Of a stretch of 64,000 bases of DNA, positions 45,419 through 53,922 are shown in pieces. A program made the position numbers and the translations under genes. Positions within the stretch are counted from its first letter, which is position 1. Each line of letters opens with the position of its first letter. The stretch spans positions 62,001 to 126,000 of the forward strand of contig NZ_LVEN01000035.1 in NCBI RefSeq assembly GCF_001686925.1. The letters are read 5' to 3'. Under the pieces are notes generated by a model. That model was given only the letters and a program-made list of their open reading frames with translations, was not told where the DNA came from and ran no database searches. The DNA is from Flavobacterium piscis. Its GTDB lineage: Bacteria; Bacteroidota; Bacteroidia; Flavobacteriales; Flavobacteriaceae.

Positions 45419-45432
45419 GTTACAGTTGTAAC
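45419..45432. promoter_or_regulatory. Palindrome GTTACA-GT-TGTAAC upstream of the module-1 XRE gene
   Basis: Perfect 6-bp arms with a 2-bp centre. It lies 22 bp before the -7 element TACTTTTG (45455-45462) of the XRE-type gene, so it covers the -33 region and could act as a repressor site. Confidence 0.55.
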
Positions 45433-45454
45433 GAAAAAAAAAAAACGAAATATT

Positions 45455-45462
45455 TACTTTTG
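45455..45462 (+). promoter_or_regulatory. -7 element of the module-1 XRE gene
   Basis: TACTTTTG fits TAnnTTTG. The start codon is at 45505, so the leader is about 35 nt. Confidence 0.55.
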
Positions 45463-45504
45463 GAATTAATGTAGCTAAAGTAAGTTAATTACAAGTTTTA
45501 AAAG

Positions 45505-45756
45505 ATGAATCCTGCAGTGTACAAGAATATAAAAAAAATAAGAGAATTAAAAAACCTAACCAGGGACCATGTGGCCGATGAGCTTAAAATGAGTACTAGC
45601 GGTTATGGGAAAATTGAGCGTGGAGAGGTTGATTTAACTGTATCCAAATTAGAAAAAATAGCAGAAGTTCTAGATGTGTCAATTGAGTTTATTTTTAGAT
45701 TTGATGTTTCGCTTTTTTTTGAAAATAAAACAAATAGAAGAAAAGACCTATTTTAA
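45505..45756 (+). CDS. Small XRE-family DNA-binding protein (module 1)
   Basis: A protein of 83 residues that is essentially one helix-turn-helix domain: 'IKKIRELKNLTRDHVADELK', 'MSTSGYGKIERGEVDLTVSK' and 'LEKIAEVLDVSIEFIFRFD'. It is a Cro/CI-type repressor fold with no effector domain. It is divergent from the module-1 AraC gene across 408 bp and closely resembles the protein at 47505-47702. It probably controls one or both neighbours. Confidence 0.88.
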   Translation: MNPAVYKNIKKIRELKNLTRDHVADELKMSTSGYGKIERGEVDLTVSKLEKIAEVLDVSIEFIFRFDVSLFFENKTNRRKDLF

Positions 45757-45957
45757 AAAACATCTGCAAGTTATTTCCGCCAATGTCATAACTAATCTAT
45801 GGCATTAAGAGCACAAAAAAGACTAATACGTCCTACGGCTATAACATTAATTTAAAAGTACTAAAAAACAACCCTGAGTTATAATTTTAAAGATATAGTA
45901 CTGCCTAATAAAAACAATTTCATTTCCGGTCGTTGCAAAACTTATTTCTAATTGTCA

Positions 45958-47130
45958 TTATTTGTTGGCTCTTACTAAGTTATAGTAATCCAAAGGCGTA
46001 TTTCCTGTATATTTTTTAAAACTTCTGTAGAACGGATCATAAGAAGCAAAACCAACTTCTTTACTTAAATAATTAAGTGTGTTAGTTTGCAGATAATTAT
46101 TTTTTATCAGGACAGTGGCGTGGTGTATTTTTATTATTTTTTTTAATTCTATGAAGGTAACAGTTGAATGGTATTTGAATATATAATTTAAATGGCTTTT
46201 AGGGATTTTTAATTTATTTGACAAATTTTTAATTTTTACATCTGACTGAATAAAAAAAACATCATTAAGAATCAGAGATTCAATTTCCTTAATATATTCA
46301 GGTAAGCTACTATCAATTTTCGCTTTCAAAACCTGATCCTGCAGGCTATTAGGGATATTTGTATTCGAAAGAATCCAAATCGAATTAAATTTTAAAGGAG
46401 TATCTCCCTCTTCGTTGATTTTATTTTTCAGATGTGTATATCCATAAAATATCTCAGGGCAGCATACTATTTTACAGCATACAATTAGTAGAGTGACACA
46501 ACTTACCGGCTGGTATATCGAATCTGTTTCTGTAAGATCCTTGAACCAGTACAATATCAATGGCGCAAATGCCATTATGATGATTTCAAGATAAATAAAT
46601 TTTGTCCATTTAGATATCCACGTATTTCTAAAATGATGATTATTATCTCCTTTTTTATCCAATATGTTTCTATATAAAAGCATCGAGCAGAGATAAACAT
46701 ACAGCAATACAAATACACCAAAAAAGTAGTATACAATATTATCATTAAAATAAAAATAGAAGGATTTATCCAAGGGGTAGCTTTTGAAAAGTACCACCAA
46801 AAAATACGTTAATGGAAAAATAGCATGAAGTAAAACACTATTGATGGTTACGTTACTTTCCTTACTAAACAATTTTCTAAAGTAGATATAAACTATCGGT
46901 AATATTAGTATTGAAATACTCGATTCAAAATAAAAATTAGTAAATATTGCTTTTTGAAAGAAAAGAAGATTTAGCCCCATCCCCAATTGGATCAAAGAAA
47001 TCAACATCATAAATACAATAAAATAAATATTTATGGCTTGATTGGATTTATAATTTTTTAGTATAATGGATGAAACTGTAGTTCCAAATATTCCAGTAAT
47101 AAATGAAAGAAGAATCAAATGGATTTCCAC
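45958..47130 (-). CDS. Membrane-bound AraC-family regulator (module 2)
   Basis: A protein of 390 residues with the same plan as module 1: about seven membrane segments to residue 225, then an AraC domain ('IKNLSNKLKIPKSHLNYIFK', 'LNYLSKEVGFASYDPFYRSF', 'GNTPLDYYNLVRANK'). 'KIPKSHL' and 'FKYHSTVTFIELKKIIKIHH' match module 1 almost position for position, so the two are paralogs. The membrane part has diverged much more, so they may sense different signals. Confidence 0.88.
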   Translation of the reverse strand: MEIHLILLSFITGIFGTTVSSIILKNYKSNQAINIYFIVFMMLISLIQLGMGLNLLFFQKAIFTNFYFESSISILILPIVYIYFRKLFSKESNVTINSVLLHAIFPLTYFLVVLFKSYPLDKSFYFYFNDNIVYYFFGVFVLLYVYLCSMLLYRNILDKKGDNNHHFRNTWISKWTKFIYLEIIIMAFAPLILYWFKDLTETDSIYQPVSCVTLLIVCCKIVCCPEIFYGYTHLKNKINEEGDTPLKFNSIWILSNTNIPNSLQDQVLKAKIDSSLPEYIKEIESLILNDVFFIQSDVKIKNLSNKLKIPKSHLNYIFKYHSTVTFIELKKIIKIHHATVLIKNNYLQTNTLNYLSKEVGFASYDPFYRSFKKYTGNTPLDYYNLVRANK

Positions 47131-47504
47131 AAAAACGAGTAATTAGATGATGTGTAAATTTAAAAAAAATATACCTAAACGTAAATTTATAATTCGTTAA
47201 TCTTTTAATAATTTAATGACTTTACTATTTAATTATTTTCTTAAAAAAGAGAAATAAAATACTGCAAATCAATCATTTATTTTGTGCTATCATTAATTTT
47301 TATTTTTTATCTTTAGGTTTTCAATTTTATCTTTTTAATTAAGCTTTTTTAATTTTACAAAACATGCTGAAAATTTGAAATGTTTAATTTAAACCAAAGT
47401 AGTTTATCACAGTGTTTTTTGATCATAATTTTAATAAATAGATTTGCTGCAAGTTGTTATAGACAATGATTTAAGTATTAATTTTTTAATTCATTTTAAG
47501 TAAT
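47131..47504. other. Divergent control region of module 2
   Basis: A gap of 374 bp, very AT-rich and without a gene. It contains a good plus-strand promoter: TTTG (47418-47421), 17 bp, TAGATTTG (47439-47446). On the AraC side I see no clear -7 element and no copy of the GTAATAAA operator of module 1. Confidence 0.6.
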
Positions 47505-47702
47505 ATGGTTGGTATAAAAATTAAAGAAATTAGAGAACGAAATAAGTTAACCAGAGAATACGTTGCTATTCAAATGGAGATGTCGCTAAGTCAATACAGT
47601 AAAATTGAAACAGAAAACGTTGATTTAAAATTATCAAAACTTGATAAACTCGTAAAGATTATAGGAGCAAAAAAAAGTGAACTTTTTTCAGGCAGAACAT
47701 AA
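47505..47702 (+). CDS. Small XRE-family DNA-binding protein (module 2)
   Basis: A protein of 65 residues consisting of one helix-turn-helix: 'IKEIRERNKLTREYVAIQME', 'MSLSQYSKIETENVDLKLSK' and 'LDKLVKIIGAKKSELF'. It is a paralog of 45505-45756. It is divergent from the module-2 AraC gene, repeating the arrangement of module 1. Confidence 0.85.
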   Translation: MVGIKIKEIRERNKLTREYVAIQMEMSLSQYSKIETENVDLKLSKLDKLVKIIGAKKSELFSGRT

Positions 47703-47812
47703 TAAAATTACTTTCTTTCTTTTTTATCTCTTCTGATAAAAAAAGAATATAAAACAATCTGACACCAGAATTAAGGATTATTAATTTGTTTTTACTTAAC
47801 ATTTTACTCCTG

Positions 47813-47852
47813 TTCAATTTACTATTCTCGTCTTCAATTTACTATTCTCGTC
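47813..47852. repeat. Perfect 20-bp tandem repeat
   Basis: The unit TTCAATTTACTATTCTCGTC occurs twice head to tail (47813-47832 and 47833-47852) with no mismatch. The unit length of about two helix turns would put two identical binding sites on one face of the DNA; a replication slip is the plain alternative. Confidence 0.8.
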
Positions 47853-48277
47853 GCATATTCATTTTTTTAATCCTCAAAAAATAAAATCTTTCATTTTCTA
47901 CGATCATGATCCTGTATGCTGTTTATTGTTTACAGGTATTGAATAATGAAAAGTAATATTGATGGATATTAGTCTAAAGGCATAGGATAATTACAAATAT
48001 CTTCTTCGATATTAAGATCAAAAAAACAGAAAATATTTTTTGATCTAATTGTAAAAAGCACTTGTTTTTTTGGGCTTTCAAAAAAACATTTAAAAATTGA
48101 TTTTAACGAAATTGAAACTTAAAATTATTGCAAAAGCGTTTAAAAAAATATGTTTTTCAGTTTCGTAAAAACGACGGAAAACATGAGTTGGCTAAAGGTC
48201 TAATACTTTCAATAAAAAAAGAAGATAATCAAAATAGATAACCTCCTTAAACTAGCAAAATCAAATATTTATAAACA

Positions 48278-48350
48278 AAAAAACCTCCGAAAATATTAAA
48301 TACATTTTGGAGGTTTTGGTGAACTTAGAAGGAGTGAATTCAAACCTTTT
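48278..48350 (-). other. Possible tRNA 3'-end remnant with terminator hairpin
   Basis: AAAACCTCC (48280-48288) and GGAGGTTTT (48309-48317) form a hairpin extended by AAAAT/ATTTT. Directly beside it the minus strand reads AAGGTTTGAATTCA, then CTCCTTCTAAGTTCACCA. This resembles a T-arm (GGTTCGAATCC) and an acceptor end with CCA, like the intact tRNA-Arg copies at 51164-51432, but has a small insertion and no anticodon arm. It may be the scar of an element that integrated in a tRNA gene. Confidence 0.35.
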
Positions 48351-48639
48351 ATTTGAAGATTTAAAAATTTTAGCCGACTATTTTGAGGATATTTTGTGAT
48401 GCAATGAAGTAAAACTAATCATTCGCTAAATGTAATAAAATATAACTGGTTAAACTTTCGATATGATTTTTCCTCTTATGCAAATATATTGATTTCCATT
48501 TTTAAAATGTCTCAAAAATAAAATTATCCATGGTAATTTAAGCAGAAATTCAATTTCATCGTGAAGTGAAAATGGTTATAAATAATATGGTAATTTTGTT
48601 GTTTTCAAAAACATTTAACATATATTCTTATTTTTTTAA

Positions 48640-49791
48640 ATGGATCAACTAATCAGCTTTTTTGTTGCGGGTACAACTTTATTACTTGCATTTTTAATCT
48701 TTGCAAATATTAATCACTCCAACTGCAAGGCTAGTCGATGGTTTGGTTCTTTTATTTTGTGCATTTTCATTATTCAGTTTAATGACTTATTAGAAAAAAC
48801 TCAGTTTTTAAAAACCAGAATGCTCATAAACGATTTTCTGGGGATAACGGATTTTATTATCGCTCCGGTTTTTTACTTTAGTATAATTTATTTCATTAGA
48901 CCTAATAGAAAATGGCGCGTAAAAGATAATTTTCATTTTGCATTTGCTTTTCTAATGCTACTTTTAATTTTAATTTCACTCCTGATTGAGGTACCAGCCC
49001 CAACAACTGCTGATAGAAAAAATGCCGAAATTATTGTTATTGTTTTTGACTTATTTTTTTGTCTTCAGGTTATTTTATATTGTATTTCGTCTTATAAAGA
49101 AATTGTTGCATATCAAAAGCATCTGTTTCTGTATACTTCTAATACAGAAACAATCAACTTAAAATGGTTACAGAAAGTAGTCATTTGTATATTGATTGTA
49201 ACTGGGCTTTGGTTGATTGACAACGTCTTTAAAATAGCAAAAAATAATTATCTATTTGATCATTTTGCCAGTCTGATTTATCTGGTCGGGATTTTTTTTA
49301 TTGCTTATTTTTCTTTAAAGCAAAAAGATTTTATCCCGCTTAACAAACAAGAAAAAGAAGAAATCGACATCATTATAATTGAGGCTTCGAATTCAGAAGT
49401 AAGCCAGAAAAAACTAATCTCTGATGTGTATCTACAAGAAATGAAATCTTGTTTGATTCTGGTAATGGAAAACAAAAAGCCTTTTTTGGATCCTGAATTA
49501 AGCTTATTCAAATTAGCTTCTCAATTAAAGATTTCATCTCACATACTTTCTTACATCATTAATAAAGGTTTTAATGAAAATTTTTATCAATTTATAAATA
49601 GGTACCGCATCGAAGAGGCAAAAAAAATGATGCTGCATCCTGGCATGCAACATTTAAGTTTAATAGGAATTGCTTTTGAGGTTGGATTCAATTCTAAAAC
49701 AGTTTTTAATACTACTTTTAAGAAAACAACCTATAAAACCCCATCTCAGTTTAAAAAAACAAATCTTGCTTTGGTACAAATTGTTTTATAA
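48640..49791 (+). CDS. Membrane-bound AraC-family regulator (third copy)
   Basis: A protein of 383 residues. About seven membrane segments to residue 225 are followed by an AraC domain ('LFKLASQLKISSHILSYIIN', 'NFYQFINRYRIEEAKKMMLH', 'SLIGIAFEVGFNSKTVFNTT', 'FKKTTYKTPSQFKK'). It belongs to the same broad class as the two modules to its left but is more distant, and no XRE partner adjoins it. The hydrolase lipoprotein gene follows closely on the same strand and may be cotranscribed. Confidence 0.88.
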   Translation: MDQLISFFVAGTTLLLAFLIFANINHSNCKASRWFGSFILCIFIIQFNDLLEKTQFLKTRMLINDFLGITDFIIAPVFYFSIIYFIRPNRKWRVKDNFHFAFAFLMLLLILISLLIEVPAPTTADRKNAEIIVIVFDLFFCLQVILYCISSYKEIVAYQKHLFLYTSNTETINLKWLQKVVICILIVTGLWLIDNVFKIAKNNYLFDHFASLIYLVGIFFIAYFSLKQKDFIPLNKQEKEEIDIIIIEASNSEVSQKKLISDVYLQEMKSCLILVMENKKPFLDPELSLFKLASQLKISSHILSYIINKGFNENFYQFINRYRIEEAKKMMLHPGMQHLSLIGIAFEVGFNSKTVFNTTFKKTTYKTPSQFKKTNLALVQIVL

Positions 49792-49932
49792 TATTTGACT
49801 TTTTATGCAAATAGTAAATTTGCAGCCTGGAATTTGTTTGTAAATAGGTTCGGATTCATAAATCCGAACTTTCGGGTGCTCAGTAATATTGATATTTGTA
49901 TCGAAGTTACAAAAGAAACTAAAATAATACTG

Positions 49933-50829
49933 ATGATCTTAAAAAACGCACCCAAAAAATTAAATCTAAAAAAAGTCAATGCAATTAGAAAATTATTTTT
50001 CTTTATAACAGCTATTTCTTCTCTCAGTCTTACCTCCTGCTCTGATGACGATAAAAATCGCAATTCAGAATATACTGGTACTGAAGTAGAGTTAGGAACG
50101 CATAAATTAATAGCTTACTCAGTATCTAAAAGTTCAGAATACTTAGTTGTTTTTGAGTCTGGTCTCGGGAATGATCATACGTCCTGGTACAGTACCGGGA
50201 AATCCTCAGAGATTGTATCCATATCTAATACTTTAGATTCTGATGTTTTATTATACGATAGAGCCGGTTACGGAAAATCAGAATCTGGCACTAATACACC
50301 CAGAGACATCAATAAATTAAGAAGTGAGCTTGAAGTGGTTATTGATAAATTTGCAAACGGCAGAAAAGTACTCCTTGTAGGTCACTCATTGGGAGGATTG
50401 ATCATTAGGGATTTTGCTGTAAAAAATCCAGAGAAAGTTGCTGGATTAGTATTTGTTGATGCTTCTCATGAAAAGTATAACCATTTTTCGCAGAGTCAGA
50501 TAGACTCCCTATATAACGCTTTTAAGGCCGATTATGGCGCTAATTCAGGAATAGCATTAGAAACCCTGCAATTAATCGAGGATTTCAGATACATGAAAGG
50601 ACTGCCTAATTTACCTGACGTTCCAGTTATTGCAATAAATAGTATGAAAATTGATGCTGAACATGATATGACCGATAGACAACTATGGTACGATGCACAG
50701 GAATCGCTTAAGGCCGGAGTGACTGATTTCACGCATATAACAACAATAAAGTCAGGACATTTTATCCAGCTTGATGAACCTGAACTGGTCTTAGCTAAGA
50801 TCAAACTATTGTTGTCAAAACTACCTTGA
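49933..50829 (+). CDS. Alpha/beta hydrolase lipoprotein
   Basis: A protein of 298 residues. The ATG at 49933 gives a signal peptide with lipobox ('ITAISSLSLTSCSDD'); an earlier frame opening at a TTG (49795) adds an implausible leader. The hydrolase fold shows 'YLVVFESGLGNDHTSWYSTG' (oxyanion region), 'LLYDRAGYGKSES', the nucleophile elbow 'VLLVGHSLGGLIIRD', an acid in 'GLVFVDASHEKY' and the catalytic His in 'IKSGHFIQLDEPELV'. The triad is complete. It is probably a lipid-anchored esterase or lipase of the envelope with unknown substrate. Confidence 0.88.
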   Translation: MILKNAPKKLNLKKVNAIRKLFFFITAISSLSLTSCSDDDKNRNSEYTGTEVELGTHKLIAYSVSKSSEYLVVFESGLGNDHTSWYSTGKSSEIVSISNTLDSDVLLYDRAGYGKSESGTNTPRDINKLRSELEVVIDKFANGRKVLLVGHSLGGLIIRDFAVKNPEKVAGLVFVDASHEKYNHFSQSQIDSLYNAFKADYGANSGIALETLQLIEDFRYMKGLPNLPDVPVIAINSMKIDAEHDMTDRQLWYDAQESLKAGVTDFTHITTIKSGHFIQLDEPELVLAKIKLLLSKLP

Positions 50830-51163
50830 AAAGTTAGAATTCATTAAAACTGAGGAATCTGTCATGCAGCAGTTTTCAGTAAAATCCAGCAACATTTTTG
50901 TAACAGCCTTTACAAAGGTTCTGTCGCATCTATGCTCCGTTTTATCTTTAGTTTTTCAAAACTAATAAAAATAAATACTAAAGTTCATTGTTATCCAAAA
51001 TGCGTAATTCTTCAGGCAGTGTATTTTACCATAATAAAGGTTGAATTATGGTCTTCATGTGCAAACTACGTGCAAACATTTTATAAAAAAGATGATAAAG
51101 GACAATTTCATTTTTCGGGAATTGCAGAAAACAAAAAAGCCACTCGATTTGAATGGCTTTTCG
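50830..51163. other. Non-coding stretch before the tRNA cluster
   Basis: A gap of 334 bp. A frame across 50932-51252 runs through the tRNA-Arg gene and reads the T-arm as protein, so it is not a gene. The only recognisable element is the tRNA terminator at its right end. Confidence 0.6.
51135..51162 (-). terminator. Terminator of tRNA-Arg copy 2
   Basis: AAAAGCCA and TGGCTTTT flank an 11-nt loop. The hairpin lies directly 3' of the tRNA on the minus strand and ends in a T run. Confidence 0.75.
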
Positions 51164-51237
<74 letters not shown>

Positions 51238-51328
51238 TTATTCTTTACTTAACTTTCTGGATTTATACTTGAAAATCAAAATCTTAAATCCAGCTAATAT
51301 ATACCACTAAGCCATCTTAATAAAACAA

Positions 51329-51356
51329 AAAAGCCACTCGATTGAATGGCTTTTTA
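51329..51356 (-). terminator. Terminator of tRNA-Arg copy 1
   Basis: AAAAGCCACTCGATTGAATGGCTTTT forms an 8-bp stem 3' of the tRNA on the minus strand. It is nearly identical to the terminator of copy 2, with one base less in the loop. Confidence 0.75.
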
Positions 51357-51358
51357 TG

Positions 51359-51432
<74 letters not shown>

Positions 51433-51464
51433 ATTTGTTTTAAAACTTTATGGCAAAGTTTCTG

Positions 51465-51539
51465 TCGGGGTGGCAGGATTCGAACCTGCGGCCTCCTGCT
51501 CCCAAAGCAGGCGCGATAACCGGGCTACGCTACACCCCG
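51465..51539 (-). tRNA. tRNA-Pro (anticodon TGG)
   Basis: A 75-nt tRNA on the minus strand with acceptor CGGGGTG/CACCCCG, anticodon loop TTTGGGA and T-arm GCAGGTTCGAATCCTGC. CCA is not encoded. It reads proline CCN codons starting with CCA. Confidence 0.95.
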
Positions 51540-51554
51540 AAGGCAAAAATTAAG

Positions 51555-51638
51555 CGGAGAGACAGGGACTCGAACCCTGGCGACGGTTACCCGTCGACAG
51601 ATTAGCAATCTGCTCCATTACCGCTCTGGCACCTCTCC
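51555..51638 (-). tRNA. tRNA-Ser (anticodon GCT)
   Basis: An 84-nt tRNA on the minus strand with acceptor GGAGAGG/TCTCTCC, anticodon loop TTGCTAA, a long variable arm (GTCGACGGGTAACCGTCG) and T-arm CAGGGTTCGAGTCCCTG. It reads AGC/AGU. It is the first of the four-tRNA series in transcription order. Confidence 0.95.
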
Positions 51639-51831
51639 AAGCTCAAGAAACGTGTTCTGTTTTGCGGTTGCAAATGTAAGACAACATTCCATATCTCACA
51701 ACTATTTCTGTGCTTTTTTTAAACTTTTTTCAATCTTTTTTTTAAACCACTTCACAATCAAACAAATAGAATTAACAAAAAAATGATATTAAATTTAAAA
51801 TCCAATGAAACTGATACATATTCATACAAAA

Positions 51832-51862
51832 TTTGAATTTATTTAAATAAAGAGTAAATTTG
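51832..51862 (+). promoter_or_regulatory. Promoter of the thiolase gene
   Basis: TTTG at 51832-51835 and TAAATTTG at 51855-51862 with a 19-bp spacer match the Bacteroidota consensus TTTG-N19-TAnnTTTG exactly. The start codon is at 51888, giving a short leader. Confidence 0.8.
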
Positions 51863-51887
51863 CTTGATTAACTAATATTAACAGAAA

Positions 51888-53066
51888 ATGAACAAAAGAG
51901 TTGTTATCGTTTCTGCCGTTAGAACACCTATCGGAAGTTTCATGGGAGGTTTATCTACCGTACCCGCACCAAAATTAGGTGCCGCCGCTATAAAAGGCGC
52001 ACTTCAAAAAATTAACCTGGACCCAAAATTAGTTGATGAAGTTTTTATGGGCAACGTTGTTCAGGCAGGAGTTGGACAAGCTCCAGCACGTCAGGCCGCG
52101 CTTTTCGCAGGTTTGTCTGAAGAAGTTGCTGCTACAACTGTAAACAAAGTTTGTGCTTCCGGAATGAAAGCTGTAATGTTCGCTGCTCAGGCTATTGCTT
52201 GTGGTGATGCTGAAATTGTAGTTGCCGGAGGAATGGAAAACATGAGCTTGATTCCGCACTACGTACAGATGCGTAACGGAACTAAATTTGGCCCGGCAAC
52301 TATGCTTGACGGAATGCAAAAAGATGGTTTGACAGATGCTTACGATAACAACGCAATGGGAGTTTGCGCTGATTTATGTGCATCTGAATACAACATCAGC
52401 CGTGAGGACCAAGACAATTTTGCTATTCAATCCTACGAAAGAAGTGCAAAAGCCTGGGATGCCGGAAAATTCGACAACGAAATTGTTCCTGTCGAAGTAC
52501 CACAAAGACGCGGTGAACCAATTATCGTTTCTAAAGATGAGGAATACACTAATGTAAAATTGGATAAAATTCCTTCATTAGCTGCTGTTTTCACCAAAGA
52601 CGGAACAGTTACTGCTGCAAATGCTTCTACAATCAACGACGGAGCTGCTGCTTTAGTTTTAATGTCTGAAGAAAAAGCAATCTCATTAGGATTAAAACCT
52701 TTAGCGTACATCAAAGGTTATGCAGACGCTGCTCAGGAACCAAAATGGTTTACAACAAGCCCGGCAAAAGCATTACCAAAAGCCTTAAACAAAGCCGGAA
52801 TCGCCATTGGAGATGTTGATTATTTCGAATTCAACGAAGCTTTCGCAGTGGTTGGATTAGCCAATTCAAAAATCCTTGATCTGGATAACGATAAAGTAAA
52901 CGTAAATGGCGGTGCTGTTTCACTAGGACATCCTTTAGGTTGTTCAGGAGCCAGAATCATCGTAACTTTACTAAATGTTTTAGAACAAAACAATGCTAAA
53001 ACCGGAGCTGCTGCAATTTGCAATGGCGGTGGTGGAGCATCTGCAATTGTTATCGAAAGAGCTTAA
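51888..53066 (+). CDS. Acetyl-CoA C-acyltransferase (thiolase)
   Basis: A protein of 392 residues with all thiolase signatures: nucleophile Cys89 in 'VNKVCASGMKAVMFAAQAIA', 'GGMENMSLIPHYV', 'NEAFAVVGLANSK', the His in 'GGAVSLGHPLGCSGARI' and the second Cys in 'ICNGGGGASAIVIE'. It is closest to biosynthetic acetoacetyl-CoA thiolases, which join two acetyl-CoA, but a degradative role cannot be excluded. It has its own promoter and terminator and so stands alone. Confidence 0.95.
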   Translation: MNKRVVIVSAVRTPIGSFMGGLSTVPAPKLGAAAIKGALQKINLDPKLVDEVFMGNVVQAGVGQAPARQAALFAGLSEEVAATTVNKVCASGMKAVMFAAQAIACGDAEIVVAGGMENMSLIPHYVQMRNGTKFGPATMLDGMQKDGLTDAYDNNAMGVCADLCASEYNISREDQDNFAIQSYERSAKAWDAGKFDNEIVPVEVPQRRGEPIIVSKDEEYTNVKLDKIPSLAAVFTKDGTVTAANASTINDGAAALVLMSEEKAISLGLKPLAYIKGYADAAQEPKWFTTSPAKALPKALNKAGIAIGDVDYFEFNEAFAVVGLANSKILDLDNDKVNVNGGAVSLGHPLGCSGARIIVTLLNVLEQNNAKTGAAAICNGGGGASAIVIERA

Positions 53067-53081
53067 ATAATAATACAATAG

Positions 53082-53118
53082 ATTGGGAGTTATTTAAAAT
53101 AGTAACTCCCAATTTTCA
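53082..53118 (+). terminator. Terminator of the thiolase gene
   Basis: ATTGGGAGTTA (53082-53092) pairs with TAACTCCCAAT (53103-53113) and is followed by TTTTC. It lies 16 bp after the stop. Confidence 0.85.
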
Positions 53119-53136
53119 ACTTATAAATTACCCTAA

Positions 53137-53898
53137 ATGTTCGGAATTTGCAATCTAGCCATAGTACCCGTTCGATCTGAACCAAGTGACAGAAGTGAAA
53201 TCGTTACACAACTTTTGTTTGGCGAGCACATCGAAATTTTAGAACGTCAAAATCAATGGGCCCGAATAAAAATTCAGTTTGATGACTATGAAGGCTGGGT
53301 AGATTCGAAACAATATCAGGTAATTTCTGAAGCCAATTACAATCAGTTAAGCAAAGAAGCAATTATCTTAAATGCTGATTTGATTGATTATATCAGTGCG
53401 CCGGATAATTTATTATTACCAATTCCGCTTGGCGCATCATTATCTTTTTTAAATAATAGCGAAATTAATACTTCAAACTTTGATTTCGAAGGAACAAAAA
53501 CCAGTGGTGTAAAACCCAAAAGCGCTTTAATAAATACAGCTTTTATGTATCTGAACGCTCCCTATTTATGGGGAGGTAAAACACCTTTCGGAATCGATTG
53601 TTCCGGTTTCACGCAAATGGTTTACAAACTAAACGGCTATAAAATTCATCGCGATGCCTCACAGCAAGCACTTGAAGGAGAACCTTTAAGTTTTATCGAA
53701 GAAAGCGAAGCTGGAGATTTAGCTTTTTTTGACAATGACGAAGGAAACATCATTCATGTCGGAATCATTATGGACAACAATTACATCATTCACGCAAGTG
53801 GAAAAGTTCGTATTGACCGTTTAGACCATTTAGGAATTTACAATCCGGAATTGAACAAACATACCCACAAGCTTCGTGTCATAAAAAAAATCATCTAA
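53137..53898 (+). CDS. NlpC/P60 cell-wall peptidase with SH3 domain
   Basis: A protein of 253 residues. An SH3-like domain (about 5-65, 'NLAIVPVRSEPSDRSEIVTQ', 'WARIKIQFDDYEGWVDSKQY') is followed by a NlpC/P60 domain with the catalytic Cys in 'GGKTPFGIDCSGFTQMVYKL', His in 'GNIIHVGIIMDNNYIIHASG' and a further polar residue near 'KVRIDRL'. It likely cuts the D-Glu-diaminopimelate bond of peptidoglycan peptides. No signal peptide is visible, so it may act in the cytoplasm on recycled muropeptides. The SMI1-type gene starts 24 bp later. Confidence 0.9.
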   Translation: MFGICNLAIVPVRSEPSDRSEIVTQLLFGEHIEILERQNQWARIKIQFDDYEGWVDSKQYQVISEANYNQLSKEAIILNADLIDYISAPDNLLLPIPLGASLSFLNNSEINTSNFDFEGTKTSGVKPKSALINTAFMYLNAPYLWGGKTPFGIDCSGFTQMVYKLNGYKIHRDASQQALEGEPLSFIEESEAGDLAFFDNDEGNIIHVGIIMDNNYIIHASGKVRIDRLDHLGIYNPELNKHTHKLRVIKKII

Positions 53899-53922
53899 TA
53901 TTTCTAATATCCGTAAAATAGT

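Larger units (their letters stand above)
47703..48639. other. Long non-coding stretch with repeats and decayed sequence
   Basis: A gap of 937 bp. It contains a perfect 20-bp tandem repeat (47813-47852), a short coding-like piece (about 48110-48240, no good start), a terminator-like hairpin and a tRNA-like fragment (48278-48350), and the promoter of the next gene (TAATTTTG at 48591-48598). The mix suggests remains of an old insertion. Confidence 0.5.

Noticed and set aside
48125..48240. Short frame ending in KKEDNQNR
   Set aside because: It is preceded by an in-frame stop and has no start codon; mentioned only as decayed sequence.
43936..50829. Insertion sequence or prophage in the regulator-rich stretch
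   Set aside because: No transposase, integrase or phage gene can be read, and no terminal inverted repeats with target duplications were found; only a weak scar is suggested.
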